A DNA stretch of 64,000 nucleotides from Streptomyces sp. CB02261 (GTDB taxonomy: Bacteria; Actinomycetota; Actinomycetes; Streptomycetales; Streptomycetaceae), in NCBI RefSeq assembly GCF_001905665.1, contig NZ_LIVX01000005.1, forward strand, positions 458,134 through 522,133, read 5' to 3'. Below the pieces are notes generated by a model. It saw nothing but the letters and a program-made list of their open reading frames with translations, was not told where the DNA came from and ran no database searches. Position numbers and translations under genes: made by a program. Below, piece by piece: positions 17,972 through 26,960 of the stretch (position 1 is its first letter; the number at the start of each line of letters is the position of its first letter).

Positions 17972-18160
17972 TTAGGAATTCTTGGGAAGCGCTGCTTCAT
18001 CGGGCTGGACGCCAAGGTCTACGGGCACGTCCTGACCACCCGTAGCGCCACTCTGAGCAACGGGACCGCTCTCCCGGGCGATTGCCCTCACGACATGCCC
18101 CAGTCCCTGCATCCGTGCGGGTGGAAGGCAGGGACTGGGGCCGTTCAGGAACGGGATCGG

Positions 18161-18592
18161 TCAGACGCGAGGTGCGGTCGGCAGGGCCGTGGGGTCCACC
18201 CCGGACAGTTCCACGATGCGGTGCGCCGGTACGCCGGCGGCCAGGGCCTTGTGCAGCAGGGCGTCGCGGCCCTCCTCGCTGTCGCGGTAGGACAGCAACT
18301 CCTCCTCGACGACCGCCACCGGATCGGTGGCGCCGGCCCGGCGCACCCGCTCCAGCTCCTCCTCGGTCAGCGGCACCGGCAGCCGCTCGACCCCATCGGG
18401 GATCATCCCGGTCTGTTCGGGCGGCACGATGCACAGCGCCGGAGAGGTGGCGTCGGTCTCGTGGGCATCGAGCCACGCTTGCACAGCCGGTGTCTGCAGG
18501 CACTCCAGCTCTCCGGTGAGGGAGACGGGCGTGCCTGGCAAATCCGAGCCGGGGGTGGTGTCGGCGAGAAAGAGGTAGGCGTCATCGGTCAT
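18161..18592 (-). CDS. DUF6003 family protein
   Basis: The 143-residue protein starts MTDDAYLFLADTTPGSDLPG and has ELECLQTPAVQAWLDAHE, VERLPVPLTEEELERVRRAG and LLSYRDSEEGRDALLHKALA then AGVPAHRIVELSGVDPTALP, matching the DUF6003 family of streptomycetes. The last block resembles a recognition helix pair but no DNA binding is established. The 5' leader and first six codons occur again as a relic at 26809-26960. Confidence 0.75.
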   Translation of the reverse strand: MTDDAYLFLADTTPGSDLPGTPVSLTGELECLQTPAVQAWLDAHETDATSPALCIVPPEQTGMIPDGVERLPVPLTEEELERVRRAGATDPVAVVEEELLSYRDSEEGRDALLHKALAAGVPAHRIVELSGVDPTALPTAPRV

Positions 18593-18970
18593 GGCGGATC
18601 ACTTTCCAAGGTCTGTCGCGGCGTCGTTGCGCTGCCGCCTACCCAATTTCGCCCCGCTATAGCTGTTCGGCGTGGCGGCCGGCACTTCCTGCTCACAACG
18701 ACTGGTGGAAGAGGGGCGAGTGCCGGTCGTGCGCGGGACAGGTGCAAGCGAGATCGACTCCACCAACGCGCTGCAGAGCCGACCGGAACCAGGCACGCCC
18801 CGCACCAGTGGCCCCGGGATCTCTCGAGGGGCGCGCTGTCCGTGATCGCTTGGGGCGCGATCAGGTGCGATGTGTCGGCTTCACGGTGGTGAGGTCATGT
18901 CGGTGCCGGCTGGCCAGGCGCGGCGTGTTCTTCCAGGTCTCTGGCCGATGGCGATGGTTGGTCGCTGACA

Positions 18971-19057
18971 CGAGGTGGTGTCTTGTGTTGCGGTGGCTGA
19001 CAGGGCGCGTTACATCCCCAGGCGGTCCACTGTCGTATAGGCGGGGCACATCGCAAC
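18971..19057. repeat. Dispersed repeat, copy 1
   Basis: The block around GGTGGCTGACAGGGCGCG and TACATCCCCAGGCGGTCC recurs at 22600-22688 with few differences. It ends just before the istB N-terminal fragment. It is not coding in any convincing frame. Confidence 0.6.
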
Positions 19058-19067
19058 TGCCCCTCTG

Positions 19068-19304
19068 CCTCTCATCGGGGATTCCGGCGCCGGCAAGTCC
19101 CACCTGCTGGTCGCACTCGGCATCGAGGCCGTGATGGCCGGCCACCGGGTCGCGTACGTCCCGGCGGCCGAGCTCGGCAACGAGCTCTTCGAAGCCGTCG
19201 ACGAGAAGCAGCTGGCCAAGACCATCTCCCGCTACGGCCGCGTCGATCTCCTTTGCACCGACGAACTGGGACACAGGGAACACGACCGCCGCGGCACGTC
19301 CTGA
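19068..19304 (+). pseudogene. istB: IS21 helper ATPase (istB) N-terminal fragment
   Basis: The plus frame reads PLIGDSGAGKSHLLVALGIE (Walker A GDSGAGKSH), AVMAGHRVAYVPAAELGNEL, FEAVDEKQLAKTISRYGRVD and LLCTDELGHREHDRRG, then a TGA. This is the first half of the IstB core, ending just after Walker B; the second half is absent here but a diverged one lies at 13579-13905 in inverse orientation. Confidence 0.85.
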
Positions 19305-19339
19305 TGATGCTTCGTGGCCTCGCCGGCGGCGCGCCTTCG

Positions 19340-19775
19340 GGTGGTGCTTGGCCAGAGGCCAACATGCCCGCGCTGTGAGCGGGTGGTGGGGCAGTGAGGA
19401 CAGCGACCACAGCCCCGCCAGCTTGTCGGTCGCGTGGTCGCCGCGGCTGATCGAGCCATGGTCCGCCGGGAACCCACGTCATCACGGTCCAGTGCTTGGA
19501 GAAGCGCGCGCTGGGACGGTTCGCCGCACCGCACCGCACTGCACCGGGAGCAGCAAGCGCGAGGCCAGCACCGGTAGCCACCGCCCTCTTTTAGCTGGAG
19601 CTCCGGAGTGGGATCCATGCGCTGCATGCGCACAACCAACTCGTCCCCGAGGCGCCACATTTGATGGCCCCACCGCTCGCCCCCCCGGATGGCCAGCCCT
19701 GCAAGGGTCTGGCTGTTGCTCGTGCAGCAGGTGGCGGACCAGGTCCGCGGTGATCTCGAACTCGGCGTCGGTCAT
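19340..19775 (-). pseudogene. Aminoglycoside phosphotransferase-like gene, multiply frameshifted
   Basis: From ATG 19775 the sequence reads MTDAEFEITADLVRHLLHEQ, continues in a second frame as MWRLGDELVVRMQRMDPTPE (LQLKE) and in a third as ARFSKHWTVMTWVPG. This is the N-lobe of an APH/choline-kinase-type phosphotransferase: the nucleotide-binding GDELVVRM strand and the hinge-like TVMTWVPG. The catalytic HGD motif is absent. It is beyond repair by one indel, so truly decayed. Confidence 0.7.
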
Positions 19776-20171
19776 TCGAAGTCACGGTTGCGAAGTTACG
19801 GTACTGAGGCGCATGCGGAGCGACTTTCGCTCTCCGGAACACTCGCTGTGATCCCTGTGACAGCATCACCAATTCGGTCGCTGAGAGCTACAGATCAGAG
19901 GCTTTGGGATGGAACGAACCCAATGGAGAAGGTTTTCACGTCAGCCTCGCCGGTTCCGAAGCTAAGTTGACCCGGATCGACGACCGGACCGTCTACCCCG
20001 CCATGCCCGACCCCAGCCGCATCGCCAGCCGAACGACTACCACGATCGGGACTTTGGCATCGACAAGCGGTGGGGTCATCGATCGGAGGCCCGACGGCCT
20101 GATCGGTCGCCGTCGGGCGGCATGGGGAAAGCCGGTGGCAGGCAGCGTTACCACCAGGCGATAGTCGCTGC

Positions 20172-20648
20172 ATGCATCGACCGGACGGGCCCAGGGACAG
20201 CCTCGCGTTCAGCGCAGAGGAATCCGACGCTGTGCAGGCTGCCATCACCGCGGTCGCTCCCACTTGGGCAGGCGGACAACGGGTCACCCTCCATGGGCTG
20301 TTCGATCGTTGGAAGAGCGTGATCGGCGAGGTGGAGGAGGGCTACTCGTGGTGCGCTCCTGAGTTGAGCGACGACATCTGGTGCCGCGGCGTCCTGGCGA
20401 AGATCTGGCCGAAGCTCCCAGCACGCGTCCGGGAGATCAGACGGCCGGAGCTCGACGGCGTCGACGAGCGGTATCGCCGCGCCACGATTCCGTGGCCGGG
20501 GCGTGCTGAGGACGACGCCGAATGGTGGATCTGGCGGATTCCCCGGCGTCTGGAGGTCGAGGCGTCGGAGCAACGCGGAGAAGGCTGGCCCCTGGGTTGG
20601 GCAATGATGCCGTTCCCCAAGCCGGATTCCGTGGAGGTCATCTCTTGA
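20172..20648 (+). CDS. Conserved hypothetical protein
   Basis: The 158-residue ORF contains TLHGLFDRWKSVIGEVEEGY, SWCAPELSDDIWCRGVLAKI, WPKLPARVREIRRPELDGVD and DDAEWWIWRIPRRLEVEA. The Trp-rich layout (FxW.APELxxDLWCR...LA.xWP.LP) recalls a small actinobacterial family of unknown role. The first 15 residues are uncertain because no ribosome binding site marks ATG 20172. Directly downstream is an integrase remnant. Confidence 0.65.
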   Translation: MHRPDGPRDSLAFSAEESDAVQAAITAVAPTWAGGQRVTLHGLFDRWKSVIGEVEEGYSWCAPELSDDIWCRGVLAKIWPKLPARVREIRRPELDGVDERYRRATIPWPGRAEDDAEWWIWRIPRRLEVEASEQRGEGWPLGWAMMPFPKPDSVEVIS

Positions 20649-20649
20649 G

Positions 20650-20905
20650 ATTGCTTTAGCCGGTCCAGAATCCACCAGCGTGAGTGGTTCCGAGAAGCTT
20701 GCATCCGTTGCCCGGATGACCACGTCAATCCCAAGATGCTCGCCCGGCTCTCCAAGTCGGGCGACCTCCTGCAACGCAGGACGCGGGCCGAGACCGGAGG
20801 CTGGATCGGTGAGATCGAGGTTCTCGACTCCACCCTCACCTTCCTTCGCGCGGAGCGCGCCGAAACCCAACGCCGAGCCCAGCGACCAGCTGTCCACCTC
20901 GGCAT
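20650..20905 (+). pseudogene. Site-specific recombinase C-terminal remnant
   Basis: The plus frame reads FSRSRIHQREWFREACIRCP, DDHVNPKMLARLSKSGDLLQ, RRTRAETGGWIGEIEVLDST and LTFLRAERAE. The CxxC-VNPKML-...GW.GEIE..D.TLTFLR pattern resembles the extreme C-terminus of some long actinobacterial tyrosine recombinases of the tandem-integrase type. The catalytic domain is absent. The assignment is from remembered patterns and should be checked. Confidence 0.45.
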
Positions 20906-20971
20906 CCCACGCCGCCGTCCGCAAGAGTCCGAACGATCTTCCCCGGACCGATGCCAGGAAGCGACCAGCCG

Positions 20972-21790
20972 TCACTCAAGGATGGCGCTCACGCCCCGTT
21001 CCTCGAAGATCTTCAGGATCAGGTCGAACACTGTAACCTCGCGGTCGCCGACGGGGACGCGTTCTACCAGCCGTGCCCGAGACTCGGCCGAGGACTCCCA
21101 GTGCAAGGTGAATGGAGCATTGGCGCCCCAGCCCCCGCAAAGGCAGTCGTCCAGCGCGTCCAGGTTCCAGCCGAAGTATCCGCCGGGTCCATTGACGGCC
21201 TCACCGATCGCGCAGTAGAAGCTGTCTTCGTCGACGATGTGCCGACCGTCGAAGGCGAACACCTGGCCTGCCGGGGCATCGGGTTTTCCCTGGCGTCGGT
21301 ACGCCCGGGACCACAGCGCCACCGATAGCCACGCGCGCCTCTCTTGAGGTGCGAGTGCATGCCACATGCCGGTGCGATTCAGGTGACCCGTGCGGACCAG
21401 GTCCCACGCTCGTTCCGCTCCGGGCAGGGTGTCCTCGCACCACAGCGTCACCGTCAGGTCGACGAGGCCGGTTCCGCGGGCGGAAGGCTTGACGTCGACG
21501 ACGGTGACCTCGTAGACGGAGTAGGACCCCATGGTGGCACCGTCGCCGTCGAGAAGAGCGAGCCAGGCGTTCCCCGCCATGGCGGGACGACCACCGACAT
21601 GATCGACGCTCTCCCGTAGGCCGCCCTGCGGGAGGCACCCCTCGAGGTGCACCCGGCGTGCGCCCTCTTCATCTGGCAGAGGCGTGAAGAGCCACTGGGC
21701 CTCGTGAGCAAAGCCCCAGAAGTCGCCGTCGTCCTCCTCCGAGATCAGTGCGTACTTCTGCCCCTCGCTGCCCCGCTGTGATGTTCGCAT
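20972..21790 (-). CDS. Barstar family protein with N-terminal extension
   Basis: The start chosen is ATG 21790 (MRTSQRGSEGQKYALISEED), with AGGGG upstream; the frame is open for 59 more codons. The last 95 residues of 272 read VFAFDGRHIVDEDSFYCAIG, GGYFGWNLDALDDCLCGGWG and VFDLILKIFEERG, the barstar ribonuclease-inhibitor fold (the FGWNLDALDD segment is diagnostic). Residues 1-175 form a separate domain (WLFTPLPDEEGARRVHLEGC) that resembles no family I can name. Family knowledge: barstar binds and blocks barnase-type RNases. No barnase gene is in the window. Confidence 0.8.
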   Translation of the reverse strand: MRTSQRGSEGQKYALISEEDDGDFWGFAHEAQWLFTPLPDEEGARRVHLEGCLPQGGLRESVDHVGGRPAMAGNAWLALLDGDGATMGSYSVYEVTVVDVKPSARGTGLVDLTVTLWCEDTLPGAERAWDLVRTGHLNRTGMWHALAPQERRAWLSVALWSRAYRRQGKPDAPAGQVFAFDGRHIVDEDSFYCAIGEAVNGPGGYFGWNLDALDDCLCGGWGANAPFTLHWESSAESRARLVERVPVGDREVTVFDLILKIFEERGVSAILE

Positions 21791-22044
21791 CGCACCCCTA
21801 ATGAGAGCGCCGACCTTACCGACGCCCGACAACTCGCTGGGCTGTCGTCGGCGCTGTCCCCACCCTTGACTCCAACCCATTCTGAACTCGACGTCATGGA
21901 CAGTTCGTGTGAGCGTCCTTGGCGTCGGTGTGTGTTGCCTCGGCGCCTGGACCGTCCACCGGGTCAAAGCCGCGGGGCTCGCCGTCTAGGTGGCCCGGGC
22001 AACGCTTCCGACTCCACCGCCCCGAGGGGCGTTCTGGCGGGGGC

Positions 22045-22240
22045 ATGGAACCGATTGACCCGATCCACCGGAGCGATCGCGGCCTGATCGTCCTGGACAT
22101 CACCGCCACCGACGACGAGACTCCAGGCAGCCGTCGAGCAACTCGGTCGGCACCGGGCGACCTCCGGGACACCGCAGGTACGACGCGCCCCCGGAGAGCC
22201 GGGTATGACAGCACGGCTCTCCGTCGACGCGCGCCGCTGA
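22045..22240 (+). pseudogene. DUF6207 family gene, copy A (frameshifted)
   Basis: ATG 22045 opens MEPIDPIHRSDRGLIVLDIT then ATDDET; two bases are missing at about 22127, after which the sense continues LQAAVEQLGRHRATSGTPQV, RRAPGEPGMTARLSVDARR and stop at 22238. This is the approximately 65-residue DUF6207 family. DNA flanking it on both sides is shared with copies B (35434) and C (53052). Confidence 0.75.
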
Positions 22241-22427
22241 CCCGCAAGCCGTATCTGCGGTTCACTGCGCCGACCCCTGGCAGGCCCGGCCTGGCTTTCC
22301 GGGCTGCTCGGTCGGACGGCTGGGTGTGGGTCGGGGGATCGGGGGCATGCGGGTGCTGAGCACTTGGGACCGCGCTCTGGATATGCAGGGTCTGCCGGAC
22401 CTCCCCTCCCGGGGGTTCTTGGGTGGT

Positions 22428-22461
22428 GAACGGCCGCACGGGGTGCCGGTGCGGGCCGTTC
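22428..22461 (+). terminator. Hairpin downstream of DUF6207 copy A
   Basis: GAACGGCCGCAC pairs with GTGCGGGCCGTTC (one bulge). The equivalent hairpin after copy C is perfect. It is probably a terminator or part of the mobile cassette. Confidence 0.5.
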
Positions 22462-22599
22462 GGCGTGGGGCCCGCGATGCCGGGTGCAGGTAGACCGGCA
22501 GCGCTGCCGCTTGCCATCCGGGTCCGGTCTTCCGGCTCGGCGGGGCAGGCCTGTGGACCCGCGAAGGGGCTCCTGCCGCGCCCCTTCGCCACCTCGAAT

Positions 22600-22688
22600 A
22601 GGAGGTGCCGGTGTCTTGTGTTCTGGTGGCTGACAGGGCGCGCTACATCCCCAGGCGGTCCGAGGTGATGCAGGCGGCGCATCGCAAC
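22600..22688. repeat. Dispersed repeat, copy 2
   Basis: Matches 18971-19057: GGTGTCTTGTGTT, GGTGGCTGACAGGGCGCG, TACATCCCCAGGCGGTCC, with scattered differences and a shared GCATCGCAAC tail. No function is visible. Confidence 0.6.
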
Positions 22689-22769
22689 CGGACAGGACCC
22701 GAAGTCAGGGGACACGCGCCCACCGGATGCCCAGCTTCCGGCTCACGCTCACAGCCCGCTGGCCCGATC

Positions 22770-23510
22770 TCACGTTGGTTTGCGCCACACAGAGATGTGC
22801 TTCGCTGAGTCCCGGGTGAACGGTGCCCCGTCCCAGTCCGCGACGCGACGTTCCAGCTCGAGCCCGGCGATCCGTGCCATCAGGTCGAGCTCTGTAGGCC
22901 AGGCATACCGGTGCCGGGAGTTTTCGCGGCGGTATCGGCCGTCGTCGCCGTCGCGGGTGAGGTGGTGCGAGACGAGAATCTGCTCAACCAGGTCGAAGGT
23001 GTCGAAACCGAGATGCTGCTCAGAGACGTCGAACGGCACCGCGACCTGGCCGGGCGGAAGGAACCGCAGTGGCGGCACGCCCAGCTCGATGACGAATCGG
23101 CCGCCGGGCTCCAGATGACGTGCGGCGTTGCGGAAGCACTCGACCTGCTCGTCCTGCGTGAGCAGGTTCGTGATGGTGTTGTAGACGAGATAGACCAGGG
23201 TGAACTCGCCGGGAACGACGGTGGTGGCCATGTCCCCGATGATCACCGGGAGGAAGTCCTCGTCGATCTTGCGCCGTAGCACCGCTGCCATGTGCTCGGA
23301 CAGTTCGATGCCCATCACCGGCACGCCGCGTTCACGGAGCGGGACTCCCACTCGTCCGGTCCCGATGGCGAACTCCAGTGCCTGTCCGTCTCCAGCGAGC
23401 TCGGCGAGAAAGGCGAGAGTCGGTCCGAGAACGGCAGCCGAGGACATTTTGCTCTCCTCGGCGTCGTAGCGATCGGCGGTCGCACGGGTCCACAACTCAC
23501 TGCTCGTCAC
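22770..23510 (-). CDS. Class I SAM-dependent methyltransferase
   Basis: The start is GTG 23510 (VTSSELWTRATADRYDAEES), the beginning usual for this Streptomyces family; the longer frame to 23684 lacks support. The 246-residue protein has motif I LEFAIGTGRVGVPL near residue 43, the acidic post-I region VMGIELSEHM, IIGDMATT and the motif-IV-like FTLVYLVYNTITNLLTQDEQ. Family knowledge: a Rossmann-fold methyltransferase (methyltransferase_25 type) using S-adenosylmethionine. The substrate is unknown, and neighbours give no hint. Confidence 0.9.
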   Translation of the reverse strand: MTSSELWTRATADRYDAEESKMSSAAVLGPTLAFLAELAGDGQALEFAIGTGRVGVPLRERGVPVMGIELSEHMAAVLRRKIDEDFLPVIIGDMATTVVPGEFTLVYLVYNTITNLLTQDEQVECFRNAARHLEPGGRFVIELGVPPLRFLPPGQVAVPFDVSEQHLGFDTFDLVEQILVSHHLTRDGDDGRYRRENSRHRYAWPTELDLMARIAGLELERRVADWDGAPFTRDSAKHISVWRKPT

Positions 23511-24726
23511 GGGCGGCCACTTTGCCGGGTACCGAGGGACGCTGTCGACGCATTTATCTTTCACCGGCCCCGACCTCAGGGCTCGCGGCGGGCTACGGAC
23601 GTTCCAGGGCACCCTCCGGCTCGGGGCCGGCAGGGGAAGGGATGCGGCAGCCGGGTCGGCCCTTCCCGCCGACGTGGCCGACAACCGTGCTCCACGGCGG
23701 CGCCCTGGGGGAGTGCGGGCACCCGTCGCGTCTGCCTCTCCCCGCCCGGACCCACATAGCCATCACGGTCGCGCATCCCGTCCCTCCCGCAACCTGAGCG
23801 GCACTGCAGATCTCGCGGACGACGGTGACGACGGTGACGACGGCGTGATGGCCGCGTGCACGCGCCCGGCCGAGTCCTCGATCCGGCCATGTATGCGGGG
23901 GCGTGCTTCCTACTCGGGTGCGGGTGAGTATCTGCGCTCTGATGCGGGCGGGTTAGTGCCGGGGAGGCTGGGGTCATGACGAACGAACAGCAGAATTCCG
24001 TCGCCCTGTACAGAGGAAAGGCCGGAGCTGGCGGACCCGGGCGCTGACCCCAGCCAAGGCAACGGCCCCGGGCCCAGGTGAGCCCTCCCTCGCCTCTCGC
24101 GGCGCGGGTGATGCGCAGCGCGAAATTCTTGATTGAGGCCATGAGGGGTGGCGCCAACGAGCCAACTCGGTCGGGCGGCAGGTGTCCGGCTCTCCCCCCC
24201 CCCGCGCCCCTGGAGCCCGGCTCGCCCGGCAGACCCCAGCATCACACCACGCCACGGACTGACATTACGAAGCGGGTCACTCGGGCGCGACGCTTGAGCG
24301 TCAGGGTCTGGGGTCGGCTCCAGCCCGGGCCGATATGGCGTGCGCGGGCCAGGCTCGGAGCCCAGGCGTGCTCTGGGAGCAGTATCGCCGGACCGCCTAG
24401 GCGGACAAGCCGAGGCCGACACCGCCGTTCGAGCCCTGCTGCGCGCCGGGGAAGACAACGACTCCGTCGCTCGAGATGTCGTCGCTTGTCTCGACCGCAT
24501 GGGCCCGGCCGCACGCCCCGCTCTGAATCCGGGAAACACTCGCACCACCCCGCCGCGGCGGGAAATCCTCGGGATGGGGCGTCGTCTTCGACCTGGAACT
24601 CCAGCACTCCGGCCGCGCCATACTCACACGCCTGCACGATCTGCCCCGGCAGAGGAGAAGTACCCGCTACGGCAGATGATGGGCTTGATCAGCGTGCTCG
24701 GAGTGGGCCCCGGGCGTCCGCGGACC
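23511..24726. other. Gene-poor 1.2 kb with remnants
   Basis: A run of ten C (24195-24204) sits in this stretch. One short ORF with a good ribosome binding site is listed separately (23976). Around 24385-24535 a plus frame reads ADTAVRALLRAGEDNDSVAR then DVVACLDRMGPAARPAL, which resembles one HEAT-like repeat of a lost gene. Nothing else is supported. Confidence 0.4.
23976..24047 (+). CDS. 23-residue ORF with strong ribosome binding site
   Basis: GGGGAGG lies about 8 nt before ATG 23976, which opens MTNEQQNSVALYRGKAGAGG and stops at 24045-24047. It may be a genuine small peptide, or the surviving start of a longer gene that lost its frame; the next open frames are not convincing. Confidence 0.3.
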   Translation: MTNEQQNSVALYRGKAGAGGPGR

Positions 24727-25027
24727 GGCCCGACCGTATAGTCGCAGACAAGGGCTACAGCTTTCGCAAGTGGCGCTTCTACCTGCGGCGACGCGGCATT
24801 CCGCCCACGATCCCCGAACGCTTCGACGAGATCCTCGGGCGGTTGAACCGAGACTTACGAGGCGGCCGGACACCCGGCTTCAACCGAGCGATCTAGCCCC
24901 GCTGCAACGTTGTTGAGCGCTGCTTCAACAGGCTCAAGCAGTGACGCGGCCCGGCCACTCGCTACGACAAGACTCGTGAGTTTTACCAAGCCGCCGTCAC
25001 CATCGTCTCAATTCTGCTCTGGCTCTG
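24727..25027 (+). pseudogene. IS5-type transposase C-terminal remnant
   Basis: Plus-strand reading: RIVADKGYSFRKWRFYLRRR, GIPPTIPERFDEILG, RGGRTPGFNRAI stop, CNVVERCFNRLKQ stop, GPATRYDKTREFYQAAVTIV, SILLWL. Two in-frame stops interrupt the block that normally carries the last DDE residue. It is distinct from the copies at 14396 and 17060. Confidence 0.75.
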
Positions 25028-25044
25028 ACCTTTGGAGATGATCC

Positions 25045-25731
25045 CTAGGGCTTGGCGGGGTCACACGACGCCAGATCCTGGCCATCCGATTTCGAGGACG
25101 GGTGCAGTTCGAGGCGCTCCGTGACCGCCCGCGTTCCCCTCCTCACCTTCACTGTCACCGCGCCTAGAGTGAGGTCGGGGAATTCGATGGCGTGGATCGT
25201 GCGGCGTCCGTCCGCCAGCACGCCGACGTTCCGCACACGGACCGGTTCACCGTTGCAGGTGACTGACTCAACTGTCTCGTGCTCCGTGCCGAAGACCACG
25301 TTCCATCCCGTCGCCATCATGCGGACCAACGGCACGAGTCGCGGGTTATCCCCCACCGGGGGGGTGTTCGGGCGGGAAGCGCACGCGACGGTCGTCATCC
25401 CTTGCGTCTTCGCGACACCATGACAGGATCGGCCGTCGGCCGTCTCCCAGACGAAGAGCGCCCCGCTAGCCGCTTCGGCGGCGACCAGCAGACCAGGGTG
25501 GGCCGGCGCATTGGCGCCGGTGGCGGCGGCGAGCATGTGGCCTGTCGCCTGGGCGACGGCTTCGGCCGTGTTCGACGACTCCGCCGGTGAGGGCTGCGAA
25601 CCTGCCTTCCCGGGCATGCTCCCGCGCTCGGCCGTCGGCAGTGGCGTCCGGGCCGGCTCCTCCGGAGCTGCACAGGATGCCATCGCAAGGACCACGCATC
25701 CCACTGCCACTCGGATTACTAGGTCTCGCAC
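25045..25731 (-). CDS. Lipoprotein of unknown function
   Basis: The start is GTG 25731 with GGGAAG just upstream. The 228-residue product has a lipoprotein signal: MRDLVIRVAVGCVVLAMASC, Cys at residue 20. After a Pro/Ser/Thr-rich linker the mature part contains GALFVWETADGRSCHGVAKT, TTVACASRPNTP and FGTEHETVESVTCNGEPVRV, with four cysteines likely forming two disulphides, and a C-terminal FPDLTLGAVTVKVRRGTRAV. No family was recognised. It should be exported and membrane-anchored. Confidence 0.75.
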   Translation of the reverse strand: MRDLVIRVAVGCVVLAMASCAAPEEPARTPLPTAERGSMPGKAGSQPSPAESSNTAEAVAQATGHMLAAATGANAPAHPGLLVAAEAASGALFVWETADGRSCHGVAKTQGMTTVACASRPNTPPVGDNPRLVPLVRMMATGWNVVFGTEHETVESVTCNGEPVRVRNVGVLADGRRTIHAIEFPDLTLGAVTVKVRRGTRAVTERLELHPSSKSDGQDLASCDPAKP

Positions 25732-26067
25732 TGCTTCCCTGCCTCTTCATGCGCCGAGGAACCGCGACACATCACACGACGCACACCACATCACTCCGGT
25801 TCCCTCTCACCAACGCCGCCCCCGCATCGCCCGCATCCCCATGTGTGCGGCGGAGCCTGTCCGCAGCCGATCCCGCATGGCGCGTCGAGCCGACCTTTGC
25901 CCGGCGACCATCACCGAAGGCTCCTCTCCCGTACGACATCACCATCCGAACGGTGACTCGCCCAGGACCTAGCTGCCGATGTACGTGGCGGGCTCGGACG
26001 GATGCGTGCCCTGGACTGGGCCGAAAATGCGATGACCTGCGGTGACGGATCGTGGCACAGTCCCTTC

Positions 26068-26703
26068 ATGTCCAACGACATCGCCTACCCCGTCTTCCAC
26101 GGCCCCGACCCGGCCCTTGCCCTGAGCATCGCGCGCCGCCTCATGGAGCTCGGCCGTTGCGAGTACACAAACGTCTCCCTCTACGCAGAGCTACGCTCTG
26201 TCGACGAGGTGCGGCGGCGGGCGAAGGAGCTGCCCGAGGGGTGGTTCCGGGGGCAGGAACAGTACGGGGAGTTCGACGATCGGGTGCTGCTCGAGGACCG
26301 CCCTGCATGGCTCGTAGGTGTCCGGGGGCCGGACCTGCCGACCGAACCGTCGGCGTACGAAGGGCGGCTGCCGGTGGACTACGAGTTGCTCAACCAGGCG
26401 GTCGACAGCGTCGAGGGCGCCTTCACCTCGGCGATCGGTCCGAGCGTGGGCGAGATCAACTGGCAGGACCTGTGCTGGCCGGACGCGCCCGAGGTGGGTT
26501 TTCGCGGCGAGTCCAAGCACGCAGAGGTGACGCTCCTTCTCAACACCAGCACCCGCCAGTACGACGGCCCCGCCGGCTACCACACCGTCCTCGTCCACGT
26601 TCGCAGCGTCGATGTCGACGGCCGTCAGAGGAGAGAGCCGTACGCACACTGGCTTGCCGGGCAGGTGGGACTTGCGGTCATCGGGCCGGGACAGCGGTGC
26701 TGA
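26068..26703 (+). CDS. Hypothetical protein
   Basis: ATG 26068 gives 211 residues (MSNDIAYPVFHGPDPALALS). Readable blocks are IARRLMELGRCEYTNVSLYA, ELPEGWFRGQEQYGEFDDRV, VEGAFTSAIGPSVGEINWQD and TRQYDGPAGYHTVLVHVRSV. Codon use matches intact genes. No Shine-Dalgarno sequence stands out, so an upstream start at 26002 cannot be excluded. No family was recognised. Confidence 0.6.
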   Translation: MSNDIAYPVFHGPDPALALSIARRLMELGRCEYTNVSLYAELRSVDEVRRRAKELPEGWFRGQEQYGEFDDRVLLEDRPAWLVGVRGPDLPTEPSAYEGRLPVDYELLNQAVDSVEGAFTSAIGPSVGEINWQDLCWPDAPEVGFRGESKHAEVTLLLNTSTRQYDGPAGYHTVLVHVRSVDVDGRQRREPYAHWLAGQVGLAVIGPGQRC

Positions 26704-26808
26704 AGCCTGGCGGCGAGTGCGATGAGTTGCGGGGCAGGCGGGCGGCGTAGTCCGCAGAGGTGGGAGTTCAGGGGGGGTTGCCCGGGTATTCCCGGGCGGG
26801 TGCCCTCT

Positions 26809-26960
26809 TCACATTCCCATGTAGGCGTCGTCGGTCATGGTGAATGACTTTCCTAGGTCTGCCGTGCCGTCGTCGTGCCTCGCCCACCCGCTTTCGCCCC
26901 GCCATAACTGCTTGGGCTGAGGGCGGGGACTTCATGCTCATCGACGACCGGTGGAAGCCG
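26809..26960 (-). pseudogene. Relic of a DUF6003 gene start and leader
   Basis: On the minus strand ATG 26838 reads MTDDAYMGM and stops at 26809. The first six codons and about 120 bp of upstream DNA match the start and leader of the intact DUF6003 gene at 18592 (for example GGTCATGG...ACTTTCC.AGGTCTG and TTTCGCCCCGC.ATA). The body of the gene is gone. Confidence 0.65.

Larger units (their letters stand above)
17060..17972 (-). mobile_element. IS5-family insertion sequence, two overlapping frames
   Basis: The element carries two overlapping transposase reading frames on the minus strand (17572-17931 and 17123-17600). The right end holds an 18-mer also found inverted at 16444. The left end is not certain: no good match to the right end occurs directly after the stop at 17123. 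Coordinates are therefore approximate. Confidence 0.6.

Noticed and set aside
13900-19300. Simple inversion within one istB gene
   Set aside because: The two istB fragments differ at too many bases in their overlap to be halves of one recent gene; at most they are two diverged copies.
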